The notes under the pieces were generated by a model. It was not told where the DNA came from. It did not search any database and worked only from the letters and a program-made list of their open reading frames with translations. Below are positions 1 to 7,823 of a DNA stretch of 64,000 nucleotides, piece after piece. The stretch is taken from positions 89,060-153,059 of the forward strand of contig JAEWCL010000021.1 in NCBI GenBank assembly GCA_023390655.1. The letters run 5' to 3'. The stretch comes from Bacillota bacterium (GTDB lineage: Bacteria > Bacillota > Clostridia > Christensenellales > CAG-138). Made by a program: the position numbers and the translations under genes. The number at the start of each line of letters is the position of its first letter. Within the stretch, counting starts at the first letter, position 1.

Positions 1-732
1 CGCGGTGGTCTTCCCGCCAAGGCCCATGGGGCCGATAGAAAGCGCATTGATGCGTACGAGCGTTTCCTGCTCCAAAGCGGACAATTCCGGCGTTTCGGCA
101 GCGGAGCCGATCTCCCGCAGCAGCTGGCGCTTTGCAAGAAGGGCCGCCGCCTCCATGGTGCCGCCGACACCAACGCCCAATATCACCGGCGGGCAGGCGT
201 TGACAGCACCCAGGCGCGCCGTTTCCACAATCGCCTCCGCCACACCCGCTATCCCTTTGCTGGGGGTGAGCATATAGAGCCTGCTCATGTTCTCGCTGCC
301 AAAGCCCTTGGGGGCAACGGTAACGGTGAGCGCATCGCCGGGTACAAACCGCACGTGCAGGATTGCGGGGGTATTGTCCCCCGTGTTTTTACGGGCAAGC
401 GCCGTGAGGCAGGATTTCCGCAGGTATGCTTCGGTATAGGCGCGCCGTACACCGGCATTGACGGCGGCGTTGACGTCACCTTCTATAAACACGTCCTGCC
501 CGATGTCCAAGAACACCACCGCAAGCCCGGTATCCTGGCAGCAGGGGCGGCGGGCGGCGCGGGCCATTTTTTCGTTCTCTAAAATCTGGCGCAGGGTCTC
601 TTTGGGCGCGCCCTCTTCCGTCTCATAGGCAAGGGTCAGTACAGCAACCACATCTTCGGGCAGTTTGCAGACCGCATCCACGCACAGCTCTGCAACGGCG
701 TCTTCCACCTGCGTTGCCTTTATGATACGCAT
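1..732 (-). CDS. Fumarate hydratase (class I, two-subunit) alpha subunit, partial
   Basis: Reading leftwards from an ATG at 732 (GGGAGG ribosome site just before it), 244 codons run without a stop to the window edge, so the C-terminus lies outside. The protein begins MRIIKATQVEDAV and carries the class I fumarase/tartrate dehydratase alpha signatures: CQDTG near residue 64 and NACPP near residue 178, whose cysteines bind the 4Fe-4S cluster in this family, plus GFGSENMS and VGVGGTMEKA-like GVGVGGTMEAA. The family hydrates fumarate to malate; usual alpha length is about 280 residues, so some 35 are missing. The beta subunit is expected next, beyond the left edge. A related L-tartrate dehydratase alpha role cannot be excluded from this half alone. 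Confidence 0.88.
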   Translation of the reverse strand, partial: MRIIKATQVEDAVAELCVDAVCKLPEDVVAVLTLAYETEEGAPKETLRQILENEKMARAARRPCCQDTGLAVVFLDIGQDVFIEGDVNAAVNAGVRRAYTEAYLRKSCLTALARKNTGDNTPAILHVRFVPGDALTVTVAPKGFGSENMSRLYMLTPSKGIAGVAEAIVETARLGAVNACPPVILGVGVGGTMEAAALLAKRQLLREIGSAAETPELSALEQETLVRINALSIGPMGLGGKTTA

Positions 733-1143
733 ATTCTTTGATCCTCCCAGGGTTGTATGGGGATAGTATAGCATAAAGCGGCTGCAAACAGGGTGAAAAT
801 TCCATGGAAGTTCCATAGATGGTTTTCGCGGCCTTTTGTTTTCTAAGACTAAACCCCGGGTTTAATAAAAACGTATTTCCGCTTGAGGCGCATTTTGCAA
901 GAATTTTGCATACCTTGCACAAACAGGTGGAAATCCACCGTTCTATCCGCAGATTCTTCCTGTATGGGCCTGCGAAAAACGTCGTTGACAAAGTGGTGCG
1001 TTTGTGTTTCAATTAGTAAGGTTTTTGTTTAGAAACAGTAAACAGGGAGTTTAGCGTTTGTGCTCCCGGCGCAATGGGGCTGCATGCCGGAATTTGTGCC
1101 GCATACACGAACGCATGGGCAAAAAAGCGAAAGGAAAGCAGCC
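733..1143. other. Intergenic region between divergent fumarase and XRE genes
   Basis: About 410 bases with no credible gene. On the minus strand a TATACT-like -10 (AGTATA at 765-770) lies about 33 bases before the fumarase start. On the plus strand a TTGACA is present at 985. A small palindrome reading taaaccccgggttta lies near 850. Short reading frames here lack ribosome sites. Confidence 0.5.
985..1013 (+). promoter_or_regulatory. Candidate promoter of the cupin-XRE regulator
   Basis: TTGACA at 985-990 is followed after 17 bases by TTCAAT at 1008-1013, a 4/6 match to the -10 consensus. It lies about 130 bases before the regulator start at 1144. Confidence 0.4.
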
Positions 1144-1683
1144 ATGCAGATCGGCGAAAAGATCAAGCGCATGCGGTTGCGCTTAGGGCTCACGCAGGAA
1201 GAGCTGGCGGCCCGTACGGAGCTATCTAAGGGCTTTATTTCCCAGCTTGAACGCGATTTGACCTCACCCTCCATCGCAACGCTTATGGATATCCTTGAGG
1301 CGCTGGGGAGCGATATTGGGGCCTTCTTTCAGGAAAGGCCGCCGGAAAAGGTGGTATACACCGCGGCGGACGTGTTCGTGAAGGAGGATGCGGAGAGTAA
1401 AAATTCCGTCAGCTGGCTTGTGACCAACGCGCAGAAAAACGCGCTGGAGCCGATCCTTGTTGCGCTTGCCCCGGAGGGGAAAAGCTTTGTGCACGACCCG
1501 CACGAGGGCGAGGAGTTTGGGCACATCCTGCAGGGGGCTGTGACGCTGTACCTGGGGGAAAAGAAGTTCCGCCTCAAAAAGGGCGACAGCTTCTATTTCC
1601 GCCCGCAGAGCGTGCATTATATTGAAAACAACGGCAAGAAAGAGGCGCACATCCTTTGGGTGTCAACCCCTCCAACTTTTTAG
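1144..1683 (+). CDS. XRE-family regulator with C-terminal cupin sensor domain
   Basis: 179 aa. Residues 1-65 form a helix-turn-helix of the Cro/CI type (MQIGEKIKRMRLRLGLTQEE, then SKGFISQLERDLTSPS). The C-terminal half is a cupin_2 beta-barrel (PHEGEEFGHILQG, LKKGDSFYFRPQSVHYIEN), the layout of PuuR-like regulators that sense a small metabolite. The start at 1144 is preferred over an upstream ATG at 1060 because it has an AAAGGAAAG ribosome site and matches the family N-terminus. It lies directly upstream of potABCD in the same direction, so control of polyamine uptake is the likely role; that link is inference from gene order. Confidence 0.88.
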   Translation: MQIGEKIKRMRLRLGLTQEELAARTELSKGFISQLERDLTSPSIATLMDILEALGSDIGAFFQERPPEKVVYTAADVFVKEDAESKNSVSWLVTNAQKNALEPILVALAPEGKSFVHDPHEGEEFGHILQGAVTLYLGEKKFRLKKGDSFYFRPQSVHYIENNGKKEAHILWVSTPPTF

Positions 1684-1724
1684 CAAAGTCACAAAAATGG
1701 CAAAGCTATTTTTGTAAATTGTTC

Positions 1725-1777
1725 AGGGGCGTTGCCCCTGCGACCCCACCCAAGGGGCCAACCTCTTGGGAATTCCT
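1725..1777 (+). repeat. Dispersed intergenic repeat X, copy 1
   Basis: GGGGCGTTGCCCC hairpin followed by CCCCACCCAAGGGG...CTTGGGAATTCC. Similar sequence recurs at 4701 (minus), 21372, 37721, 46085 and 48905, always between genes. Confidence 0.6.
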
Positions 1778-1808
1778 TTCTGAAACGGCCTGAAAAGATG
1801 TTTTCTGA

Positions 1809-1864
1809 ATGGGTTTTAGGGCCGTCACGGCCTAAATGGAGGTTTGGAGGCGGAGCCTCCATTA
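1809..1864 (-). repeat. Dispersed intergenic repeat Z, copy 1
   Basis: Read on the minus strand: a TGGAGGC/GCCTCCA hairpin, AACCTCC, then a TTAGG-CGT-ACGGCCCTAA hairpin and ACCCAT. It matches 4608-4672 and 13315-13366. In plus orientation its GGAGGC hairpin precedes a T-run (1868-1872), so it may also slow transcription between the regulator and potA. Confidence 0.55.
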
Positions 1865-1918
1865 TGATTTTTTAGATGACAGTGGCTATGTTATTTTAAG
1901 CCATGGAGGACACGCGAA

Positions 1919-2971
1919 ATGGGCGATAAGCATCTGATTGAGTTGTTTGACGTCTCCAAGGATTATGAAGGAGACGCCGCGTTAAAACATATTAACCTGT
2001 ATGTGAAGGACGGCGAGTTTTTGACGCTGCTGGGCCCTTCCGGCTGCGGAAAGACGACGATGCTGCGCATCATCGCCGGGTTTGTGATGCCTTCCTCCGG
2101 CAAGGTGCTCCTTGACGGCGTGGACGTTGCGCATATCCCGCCCTACAAGCGCCGCGTGAACACGGTGTTCCAGAAGTACGCCCTGTTTCCGCATTTGAAC
2201 GTGTTTGACAACATCGCCTTTGGCCTCAAGATCAAGAAGATGGCAAAGGATGAAATCGAAAAGCGCGTGACTTCCATGCTGGAGCTTGTGAACCTTAAGG
2301 GGTATGAAAAGCGCTGGATCGAGCAGCTTTCAGGCGGGCAGCAGCAGCGCGTGGCGATCGCGCGGGCGCTGGTGAACGAGCCGGAAGTGCTGCTGCTGGA
2401 CGAGCCGCTGGGCGCTTTAGACTTGCAGCTGCGCAAGGACATGCAGGTGGAATTAAAGCGTATGCAGCAGCGCCTTGGCATCACGTTTATTTATGTCACG
2501 CATGATCAGGAAGAAGCGCTCACCATGAGCGATACCATCGTCGTGTTAAAGGAAGGCGTTATCCAGCAGATCGGCACCCCGCAGGATATCTATAACGAGC
2601 CCAAGAACGCGTTCGTTGCGGATTTCATCGGGGAAAGCAACATCCTTCCCGGCATGATGGAACAGGATTATCTGGTGCGCTTTGCGGGGCATTCGTTCCG
2701 CTGCGTGGACGCGGGCTTTGGCGTGGAGCAGCCGGTAGAGGTTGTGGTGCGGCCTGAGGATGTGGACATCATCCCGGTGGAACGGGTAAAAAACAACGGC
2801 ATGAAGGGTACGGTCAAATCCGTGCTGTTCATGGGCGTGCATTATGAAATCCAGGTGGACACGGGCGAGAACCTGTGGATGGTGCACACGACGGACGGCG
2901 TGGATGTCGGGGAGCGCGTGGGCATTGAGATTTTGCCGGACGCCATCCACATCATGGGGAAAAAAGTATGA
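1919..2971 (+). CDS. potA: Spermidine/putrescine ABC transporter, ATP-binding subunit
   Basis: 350 aa, the usual PotA length. Walker A GPSGCGKTT near residue 38, ABC signature LSGGQQQRVAIA near 140, Walker B VLLLDEPLGALD near 160 and the switch histidine in THDQEEAL are all intact; the C-terminal ~110 residues form a TOBE-type regulatory domain (VVVRPEDVDIIP). It powers polyamine import through PotB/PotC at the inner face of the membrane. The start at 1919 follows a GGAGGA site, and the gene overlaps potB by 4 bases (ATGA), showing translational coupling. Specificity for spermidine/putrescine is inferred from the complete four-gene set. Confidence 0.95.
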   Translation: MGDKHLIELFDVSKDYEGDAALKHINLYVKDGEFLTLLGPSGCGKTTMLRIIAGFVMPSSGKVLLDGVDVAHIPPYKRRVNTVFQKYALFPHLNVFDNIAFGLKIKKMAKDEIEKRVTSMLELVNLKGYEKRWIEQLSGGQQQRVAIARALVNEPEVLLLDEPLGALDLQLRKDMQVELKRMQQRLGITFIYVTHDQEEALTMSDTIVVLKEGVIQQIGTPQDIYNEPKNAFVADFIGESNILPGMMEQDYLVRFAGHSFRCVDAGFGVEQPVEVVVRPEDVDIIPVERVKNNGMKGTVKSVLFMGVHYEIQVDTGENLWMVHTTDGVDVGERVGIEILPDAIHIMGKKV

Positions 2972-3786
2972 AACGCACGGTATTCGCCTACCCCTATGTG
3001 GTGTGGATGGCGATCTTTATCTTCGCGCCCATGCTGCTGATCGTCTATTACGCCTTCACGACGGACGGCACGTTTACGCTTGCCAATTTGGCGGGCGCTG
3101 CCGATCCGCTGTATATGGAGGTTTTATTGCGCTCTGTCTGGATGGCGGTGCGGGCGACGGCGCTGTGCCTGTTATTGGGTTACCCCATCGCCTATCTGCT
3201 TTCCCGCATGAAAAAGAGCACGGCAACAATCCTTTCTGTGCTGTTTGTCGTGCCCATGTGGATGAACTTTTTGCTGCGCACGTATGCGTGGCAGGTGCTC
3301 TTGAATTCCGGCGGCATCCTCAACAGCCTGCTTGCGGCTCTGGGCCTCCCGCAGCATGAGTTTTTGTATACCGAGGGGGCTGTCATGCTCGGCATGGTCT
3401 ATAATTTCCTCCCGTTCATGGTGCTGCCCATCCATACGGTGCTCGCCAAGATGGACCGCTCCCACATTGAGGCCGCAAACGACCTTGGCGCAAACGGCAT
3501 ACAGACATTTTTCAAGGTGGTTTTGCCGCTTTCCATGCCGGGCGTGGTCTCTGGCATCACGATGGTATTCATTCCGTCCATCACCACGTTCGCCATCTCC
3601 CGCCTCTTAGGCGGCGGCAAATTCATGATGTACGGCGATTTGATTGAGAACCAGTTCCTGCTCATGCAGGATTGGGGCTCAGGCTCCGCGCTTTCGTTCA
3701 TACTGCTCATCCTCGTGCTCATCAGTATGGCCATTATGCGCAGGGCGGAGGGCGCCGCCGGGCAGGAAGGAGGGATGCTCTGGTGA
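2968..3786 (+). CDS. potB: Spermidine/putrescine ABC transporter, permease PotB
   Basis: 272 aa integral membrane permease of the binding-protein-dependent transport family with about six hydrophobic helices. The cytoplasmic EAA loop that docks with the ATPase is visible as HIEAANDLGANGIQTFFKVVLP around residue 170. It starts inside the potA stop (ATGA overlap) and ends inside the potC start (GTGA overlap), so potABC are translationally coupled. With PotC it forms the transmembrane channel for polyamines. Confidence 0.94.
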   Translation: MKRTVFAYPYVVWMAIFIFAPMLLIVYYAFTTDGTFTLANLAGAADPLYMEVLLRSVWMAVRATALCLLLGYPIAYLLSRMKKSTATILSVLFVVPMWMNFLLRTYAWQVLLNSGGILNSLLAALGLPQHEFLYTEGAVMLGMVYNFLPFMVLPIHTVLAKMDRSHIEAANDLGANGIQTFFKVVLPLSMPGVVSGITMVFIPSITTFAISRLLGGGKFMMYGDLIENQFLLMQDWGSGSALSFILLILVLISMAIMRRAEGAAGQEGGMLW

Positions 3787-4601
3787 AAAAGCTGCGTACG
3801 TTCTTCAAGGGCACCTACCTTGGGCTGATGCTCCTGTTCCTCTATGCCCCCATCGCGGTGCTCATCGTCTATTCGTTTAATGAAAGCAAGGCCATGGGCC
3901 ACTGGACTGGATTTTCACTGCGCTGGTACGAGGCGCTCTTCCAGGATTCCATGATTATGGAGGCGCTCACCGTCACTTTGACCATCGCCATCATTTCCGC
4001 GTTTGCGGCGACGGCGATCGGCACGTTTGCCGCCATCGGCATCCACTCCATGAAAAAAGCGCCGCGGGTGGCGGTAGAAAACATCAGCCAGCTTCCGGTC
4101 GTGAACCCGGATCTGGTCACGGGCATTTCGCTGATGATGCTGTTTGCCTTTATGAATTTAAAGGACAGTTACCTGCGCTTACTTATCGCGCACATCACGT
4201 TCAATATCCCGTACGTGATTTTCTCCGTGATGCCCAAGCTCAAGCAGAGCTCCAACCAGCTCTATGAGGCCGCGCTCGATCTGGGATGTACCCCGCTTTC
4301 CGCGCTGTGGAAGGTGATTCTGCCGGATATCATGCCCGGCGTTGTGTCCGGCTTCATCCTCGCGTTCACGCTGTCGCTTGATGATTTTGTGGTGTCCTAC
4401 TTCTCCACGCAGGGCGTGCAGAACCTTTCCATCTACATCTACTCCATCGCGCGAAAGGGCATCAACCCCAAGATCAACGCACTCTCTACGCTGATGTTCA
4501 TCGCAGTGGTGACGCTGCTTTTGATCGTGAATCTCAAATCCATCCGCGAGGAACGCGAGGCGGCCGCACAGAATAAAAAGGTCGCCAGCAAGAGCGCGTG
4601 A
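3783..4601 (+). CDS. potC: Spermidine/putrescine ABC transporter, permease PotC
   Basis: 272 aa, starting at a GTG at 3783 that overlaps the potB stop by 4 bases; this gives the typical N-terminus VKKLRTFFKGTYLGLMLLFLYAPI. About six membrane helices and the EAA loop (LYEAALDLGCTPLSALWKVILPDI) are present. It pairs with PotB to form the polyamine channel. A longer in-frame extension into potB exists but has no ribosome site and is not used here. The gene ends 313 bases before potD; that gap is filled by repeats. Confidence 0.94.
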   Translation: MKKLRTFFKGTYLGLMLLFLYAPIAVLIVYSFNESKAMGHWTGFSLRWYEALFQDSMIMEALTVTLTIAIISAFAATAIGTFAAIGIHSMKKAPRVAVENISQLPVVNPDLVTGISLMMLFAFMNLKDSYLRLLIAHITFNIPYVIFSVMPKLKQSSNQLYEAALDLGCTPLSALWKVILPDIMPGVVSGFILAFTLSLDDFVVSYFSTQGVQNLSIYIYSIARKGINPKINALSTLMFIAVVTLLLIVNLKSIREEREAAAQNKKVASKSA

Positions 4602-4607
4602 GAGTAT

Positions 4608-4672
4608 TTGGAGGCTCTGCCTCCAAACCTCCGCCTAGGGTCGTAACGACCCTAAGCACCCATACTCTGGAA
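4608..4672 (+). repeat. Dispersed intergenic repeat Z, copy 2
   Basis: TTTGGAGGC/GCCTCCAAA hairpin at 4608-4629, then CCTCCGCC and a TAGGGTCGTAACGACCCTAA hairpin. Same organisation as 1809-1864 (minus) and 13315-13366 (minus). Confidence 0.6.
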
Positions 4673-4700
4673 TGCGCTAAATAAGAGCGTTTAGGAAATG

Positions 4701-4732
4701 GGATTCCCAAGGAATGAGTCCCTTTGGTGGGG
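4701..4732 (-). repeat. Dispersed intergenic repeat X, copy 2 (inverted)
   Basis: GGATTCCCAAGG...TCCCTTTGGTGGGG is the reverse complement of the X element. It runs directly into repeat Y, the same X-Y junction seen at 48905. Confidence 0.55.
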
Positions 4733-4868
4733 ACGGAGCTGAGCGCCCCCAGTGGGGGAAACAGCGAAGCAAACAAAGTCCCGGTGAGCAAGGGCGTGCA
4801 AGGATACGGATTGCCGTGACGCAGCACAACCATTGCGAACTGTGGAGCCTTAGGGGCAAAGTCCCTAA
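4731..4868 (+). repeat. Structured repeat Y, copy A
   Basis: Block 1 GGACGGAGCTGAGCG, hairpin CCCCC-AGT-GGGGG, block 2 GCGAAGCAAACAAAGTCCCG followed by GTGAGCAAGG, block 3 GACGCAGCACAACCATT..GAACTGTGG, then a TAGGG/CCCTA hairpin. GGGAC in block 1 can pair with GTCCC in block 2. Copies: 16139-16256 (-), 48798-48905 (-), 63932-64000 (+). Confidence 0.6.
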
Positions 4869-4914
4869 ATGGAAGAAGCAATGAGCATTAAATTTTATAC
4901 ATGGAGGAAAAGAA

Positions 4915-5955
4915 ATGAAGAAGATTGCGCTTGTCCTGGCGCTTGTCCTGCTTGTTGGCGCTGCTGCCGGATGTGGCGGCAAGTCCGATCAGGTGACGCT
5001 CAATGTGCTCAACTGGGGGGATTATATCGACGATACGGTCATCGCCCAGTTTGAAGAAGAGAACCCGGGCATCAAGGTCAACTACCTGACGGCGGCGAGC
5101 AACGAGGAAATGCTCGTCAAGCTGTCCGCGCCCGATTCGATCTATGATATCTGCTTCCCGTCGGACTACACCATTGAAAAAATGGTTGCGCAAGGGATGC
5201 TTCATGAGCTCAACAAGGCCAACATCCCGAACATCAAGAACATTGACGAGCGGTTTCTGGATTTAAGCTTTGACCCCGGCAACAAGTATTCCGTTCCCTA
5301 TATGTGGGGCACGGTCGGCATCCTCTACAACACCACGATGGTGCAGGAACCGGTGACAAGCTGGAAGATCCTCTGGGACGAAAAATACGCGGGCCAGATT
5401 TTGATGTATGACAGCCTCAGGGACAGCATCGGCATCACGCTCAAGATGCTGGGCTATTCCGTCAATACCCGGAACGAGGCGGATATCTTGGCCGCGCAGG
5501 AGGCGCTCATTGCGCAGAAGCCGCTTGTAAAAGCATACCTTGACGATCCCATCAAGGAAAACATGATCAACGGCTCCGCGGCGCTTGCCGTGGTGTACTC
5601 CGGCGACGCGCTCTACTGCATCGGCGAAAATGAAGACCTTGCCTACGCCGTGCCGGAGGAAGGCAGCAACATGTGGTTTGACAACATCATCGTGCCCAAG
5701 ACCTCACAGCACAAGGAAGAGGCGGAGAAGTTCATCAACTTCCTCTGCGATGCGGAGGTGGCGAAGAAGAACACGGAGTATATCGCGTTCTCCAGCCCCA
5801 ACAAGGCCGCGGTTGCGCTGCTTTCCGAGGACTGGACGTCCGATGAAACATACAATCCCCCGCAGGAGGTGCTGGACCGCTGCGAGGTGTTCAGCGATCT
5901 TGGCGAGTTCATTAAGGTCTATAACGACGCCTGGAGCCATGTAAAATCGCAGTAA
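4915..5955 (+). CDS. potD: Spermidine/putrescine ABC transporter, substrate-binding lipoprotein
   Basis: 346 aa. A lipoprotein signal (KKIALVLALVLLVGAAAGC, lipobox AAGC, modified Cys at residue 20) anchors it outside the membrane. The mature part is a PotD/PotF-type periplasmic-binding fold (VLNWGDYIDDTVIAQFEEEN, YDICFPSDYTIEKM, YMWGTVGILYNT). It captures polyamines and delivers them to PotBC. The start at 4915 follows GGAGGAAAAG at the right spacing. It closes the pot locus, but 313 bases of repeats separate it from potC, so it may have its own transcript level. Confidence 0.94.
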   Translation: MKKIALVLALVLLVGAAAGCGGKSDQVTLNVLNWGDYIDDTVIAQFEEENPGIKVNYLTAASNEEMLVKLSAPDSIYDICFPSDYTIEKMVAQGMLHELNKANIPNIKNIDERFLDLSFDPGNKYSVPYMWGTVGILYNTTMVQEPVTSWKILWDEKYAGQILMYDSLRDSIGITLKMLGYSVNTRNEADILAAQEALIAQKPLVKAYLDDPIKENMINGSAALAVVYSGDALYCIGENEDLAYAVPEEGSNMWFDNIIVPKTSQHKEEAEKFINFLCDAEVAKKNTEYIAFSSPNKAAVALLSEDWTSDETYNPPQEVLDRCEVFSDLGEFIKVYNDAWSHVKSQ

Positions 5956-6105
5956 TCCGCACAAAAGGAGGAATTCCTTTTGCGCGGGGCGCTGCGGCGG
6001 AATTTTCATGCAACTGCGGCCTCGAACGATGATATCGTTTGTCCGCCTTACCGTCCGCTATCTGCGCGAAGCGGCGGAGCGCCTCCAAAGGCGTCTTTCA
6101 TTGAT

Positions 6106-6135
6106 AAAGCGCCAGCCGAAAGGCTGGCGCTTTTT
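6106..6135 (+). terminator. Rho-independent terminator between potD and the carboxypeptidase gene
   Basis: AAAGCGCCAGCC-GAAA-GGCTGGCGCTTTTT, perfect 9-bp GC-rich stem, A-run before and T-run after, so it can serve both convergent genes. Confidence 0.9.
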
Positions 6136-6170
6136 GTACGGTCATTGCAACCTGTGAGCCCGGGGAACCC

Positions 6171-7316
6171 TCAATGGCAGTCTTCTTCCTCAAGTATCAA
6201 GGCTTCTTCTTCGGGCGGCGGGGCCGCTTCTTCAGGCGACGAGGTCTGTTCTTCAAGCGTCAGGGCCTGTTGCATCAGTACCGTTGCTAAGCCTTTCGCG
6301 CGGCTCCAGACAAGAGACGCAAACTGCGCGTCCTCATGCGGCAGGGAGCCGTTGCCGACGGGCGTTAACTCGATGCAGAAGCCGGGGCGCAGGTATTCCT
6401 GCCGGAACCAGTTTTCAAAGCCGGCACCGTATACCGCAGGATCGCCGGATACGTCCATCAGGGCGTAGCCGGTCACTTCGGCGATGGATTGCGCAATGGG
6501 CGCTGCGGCGGCAATGGCGTCCTCCGTGCCGCTGTCCGCCCAGTAGATGACCTCTCCCTTGGTGTGGAAAGAGGCGGCCATCGCAAAGTCATTCTCTTCG
6601 CAAAGCCGCATCACCGCCTGCACCTCGGGTTCCGTCGCGGCTGCGGTGCCCTTGTACATTTCGGAGCTTGGCACATCCGTATTACTCGCCTTTTCTTCCC
6701 AATGGCAAGGGTATTGGCGGTTTAAATCCACACCGTTGATGTTCGCCTTCCACTCGCTGTAGCTTTCTTTGAGCATCCGCATGGCCTTGACGGCCTGCGG
6801 GTTTTTTGCTGCATCGGGCCCGTTTTGCACCAGGTTCACGCCGTCCGGGTTGACCATGGGCACGATGTAGAGCGTGACGGAATCCAGCAAATCCGGCGTG
6901 CCGGCCTTCGCATTTTGCGCATAGGCTGCGGCGTAGGTATCCGCCGTTTCCATCAGGAATGTGCTGGTGATGTATTCGCGCGCATGGTGCGCACCCAGCA
7001 GCAGCAGCTTCTTTCCCCCTTTTCCAAGCTTGATGAGTGTGAGCTCCCTGCGCTCTACAGACTGCCCGATGGAAGATACGGAGATAAGGCCGGGGTACGC
7101 TTCGGAAAGCTCCTGTGCGTCGGCGCGCATCATATCGTAGGTATAGGTCTGGTTGGGGTTTACAACATCAGCGCCATTGGCCGCCGCATCTGCTGCTTGC
7201 CGCGGCTGCTCCGTTCTCGCAGAAGGCAGCTCCAGCGGAGCGTCCGGCGGCGGCGCGCATGCGGCAAGAAAGAGAAGCGAAAGGATACAGGCAAAACAGG
7301 AAATCCATTTTTTCAC
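6171..7316 (-). CDS. M14-family zinc carboxypeptidase, lipoprotein
   Basis: About 381 aa. A signal peptide with lipobox LAAC (WISCFACILSLLFLAAC) is followed by a low-complexity linker and a peptidase M14 domain. Zinc ligands are in GAHHARE (H..E) and ASFHTKGE (H), the substrate arginine in DLNRQYP, and the catalytic glutamate in FCIELTPVG. Such proteins trim peptides, often peptidoglycan stem peptides (gamma-D-Glu-diamino acid bonds); the exact substrate cannot be read. I chose the GTG at 7316 because AAAGGA lies 8 bases upstream; ATGs at 7325 and 7343 lack well-spaced sites. Transcribed convergent to potD. Confidence 0.87.
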   Translation of the reverse strand: MKKWISCFACILSLLFLAACAPPPDAPLELPSARTEQPRQAADAAANGADVVNPNQTYTYDMMRADAQELSEAYPGLISVSSIGQSVERRELTLIKLGKGGKKLLLLGAHHAREYITSTFLMETADTYAAAYAQNAKAGTPDLLDSVTLYIVPMVNPDGVNLVQNGPDAAKNPQAVKAMRMLKESYSEWKANINGVDLNRQYPCHWEEKASNTDVPSSEMYKGTAAATEPEVQAVMRLCEENDFAMAASFHTKGEVIYWADSGTEDAIAAAAPIAQSIAEVTGYALMDVSGDPAVYGAGFENWFRQEYLRPGFCIELTPVGNGSLPHEDAQFASLVWSRAKGLATVLMQQALTLEEQTSSPEEAAPPPEEEALILEEEDCH

Positions 7317-7534
7317 GGAGTACATCCTTTGTAAGACAATCATTTAAAAGAAGACGCAGCAGGGGTACATGCCGTTGCATGTAAACTTCTGGAATACACC
7401 GGCGCACGCATGTAGCTTTGGGCAGGAATACGCCGGAATCGGCGCTTTTCAGTAAATCGGACGTATGCCTTTGCTTTGGTTTGTTCAAACTAATTCCAAG
7501 CATTTCCGTATCATAATAGCAAAGGAGAAACGCA

Positions 7535-7690
7535 ATGTTCAATAAGGATGCCCTTCCGCAGGATGCGCAACAGTATTTCCGTTCCCTGCCGCTGTTTTTG
7601 CAGGAGTCCATCGTCCAGACCGGGATCGACTTTAAAAACAAACAGGAACTGGTCAATTTCTGCGAATATGTGGATCATGATAATCCCTGA
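7535..7690 (+). CDS. Small conserved-looking protein, 51 aa
   Basis: Begins MFNKDALPQDAQQYFRSLP and continues with LPLFLQESIVQTG and an acidic helical C-terminus ending CEYVDHDNP. It has an AAAGGAG ribosome site 7 bases before ATG and a strong terminator right behind it, so it is a self-contained transcription unit despite its size. The helical pattern LPxxLQExIxQxG resembles short uncharacterised Clostridia proteins I have seen, but no function is known to me. Confidence 0.65.
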   Translation: MFNKDALPQDAQQYFRSLPLFLQESIVQTGIDFKNKQELVNFCEYVDHDNP

Positions 7691-7705
7691 TAACATTGGC
7701 GAAAG

Positions 7706-7730
7706 GGCGGCAGGGTTGCCGCCTTTTTTT
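7706..7730 (+). terminator. Terminator of the 51-aa gene
   Basis: GGCGGCA-GGGT-TGCCGCC followed by seven T. Confidence 0.88.
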
Positions 7731-7823
7731 CTGCGCTTTGCGGCAAATGCACCGCATCTTGCGGGAGCCTCTTATGCTGCGGTATACTAAAGCCAAACGA
7801 AAGAAAAACAGGGAGGGCAACGC

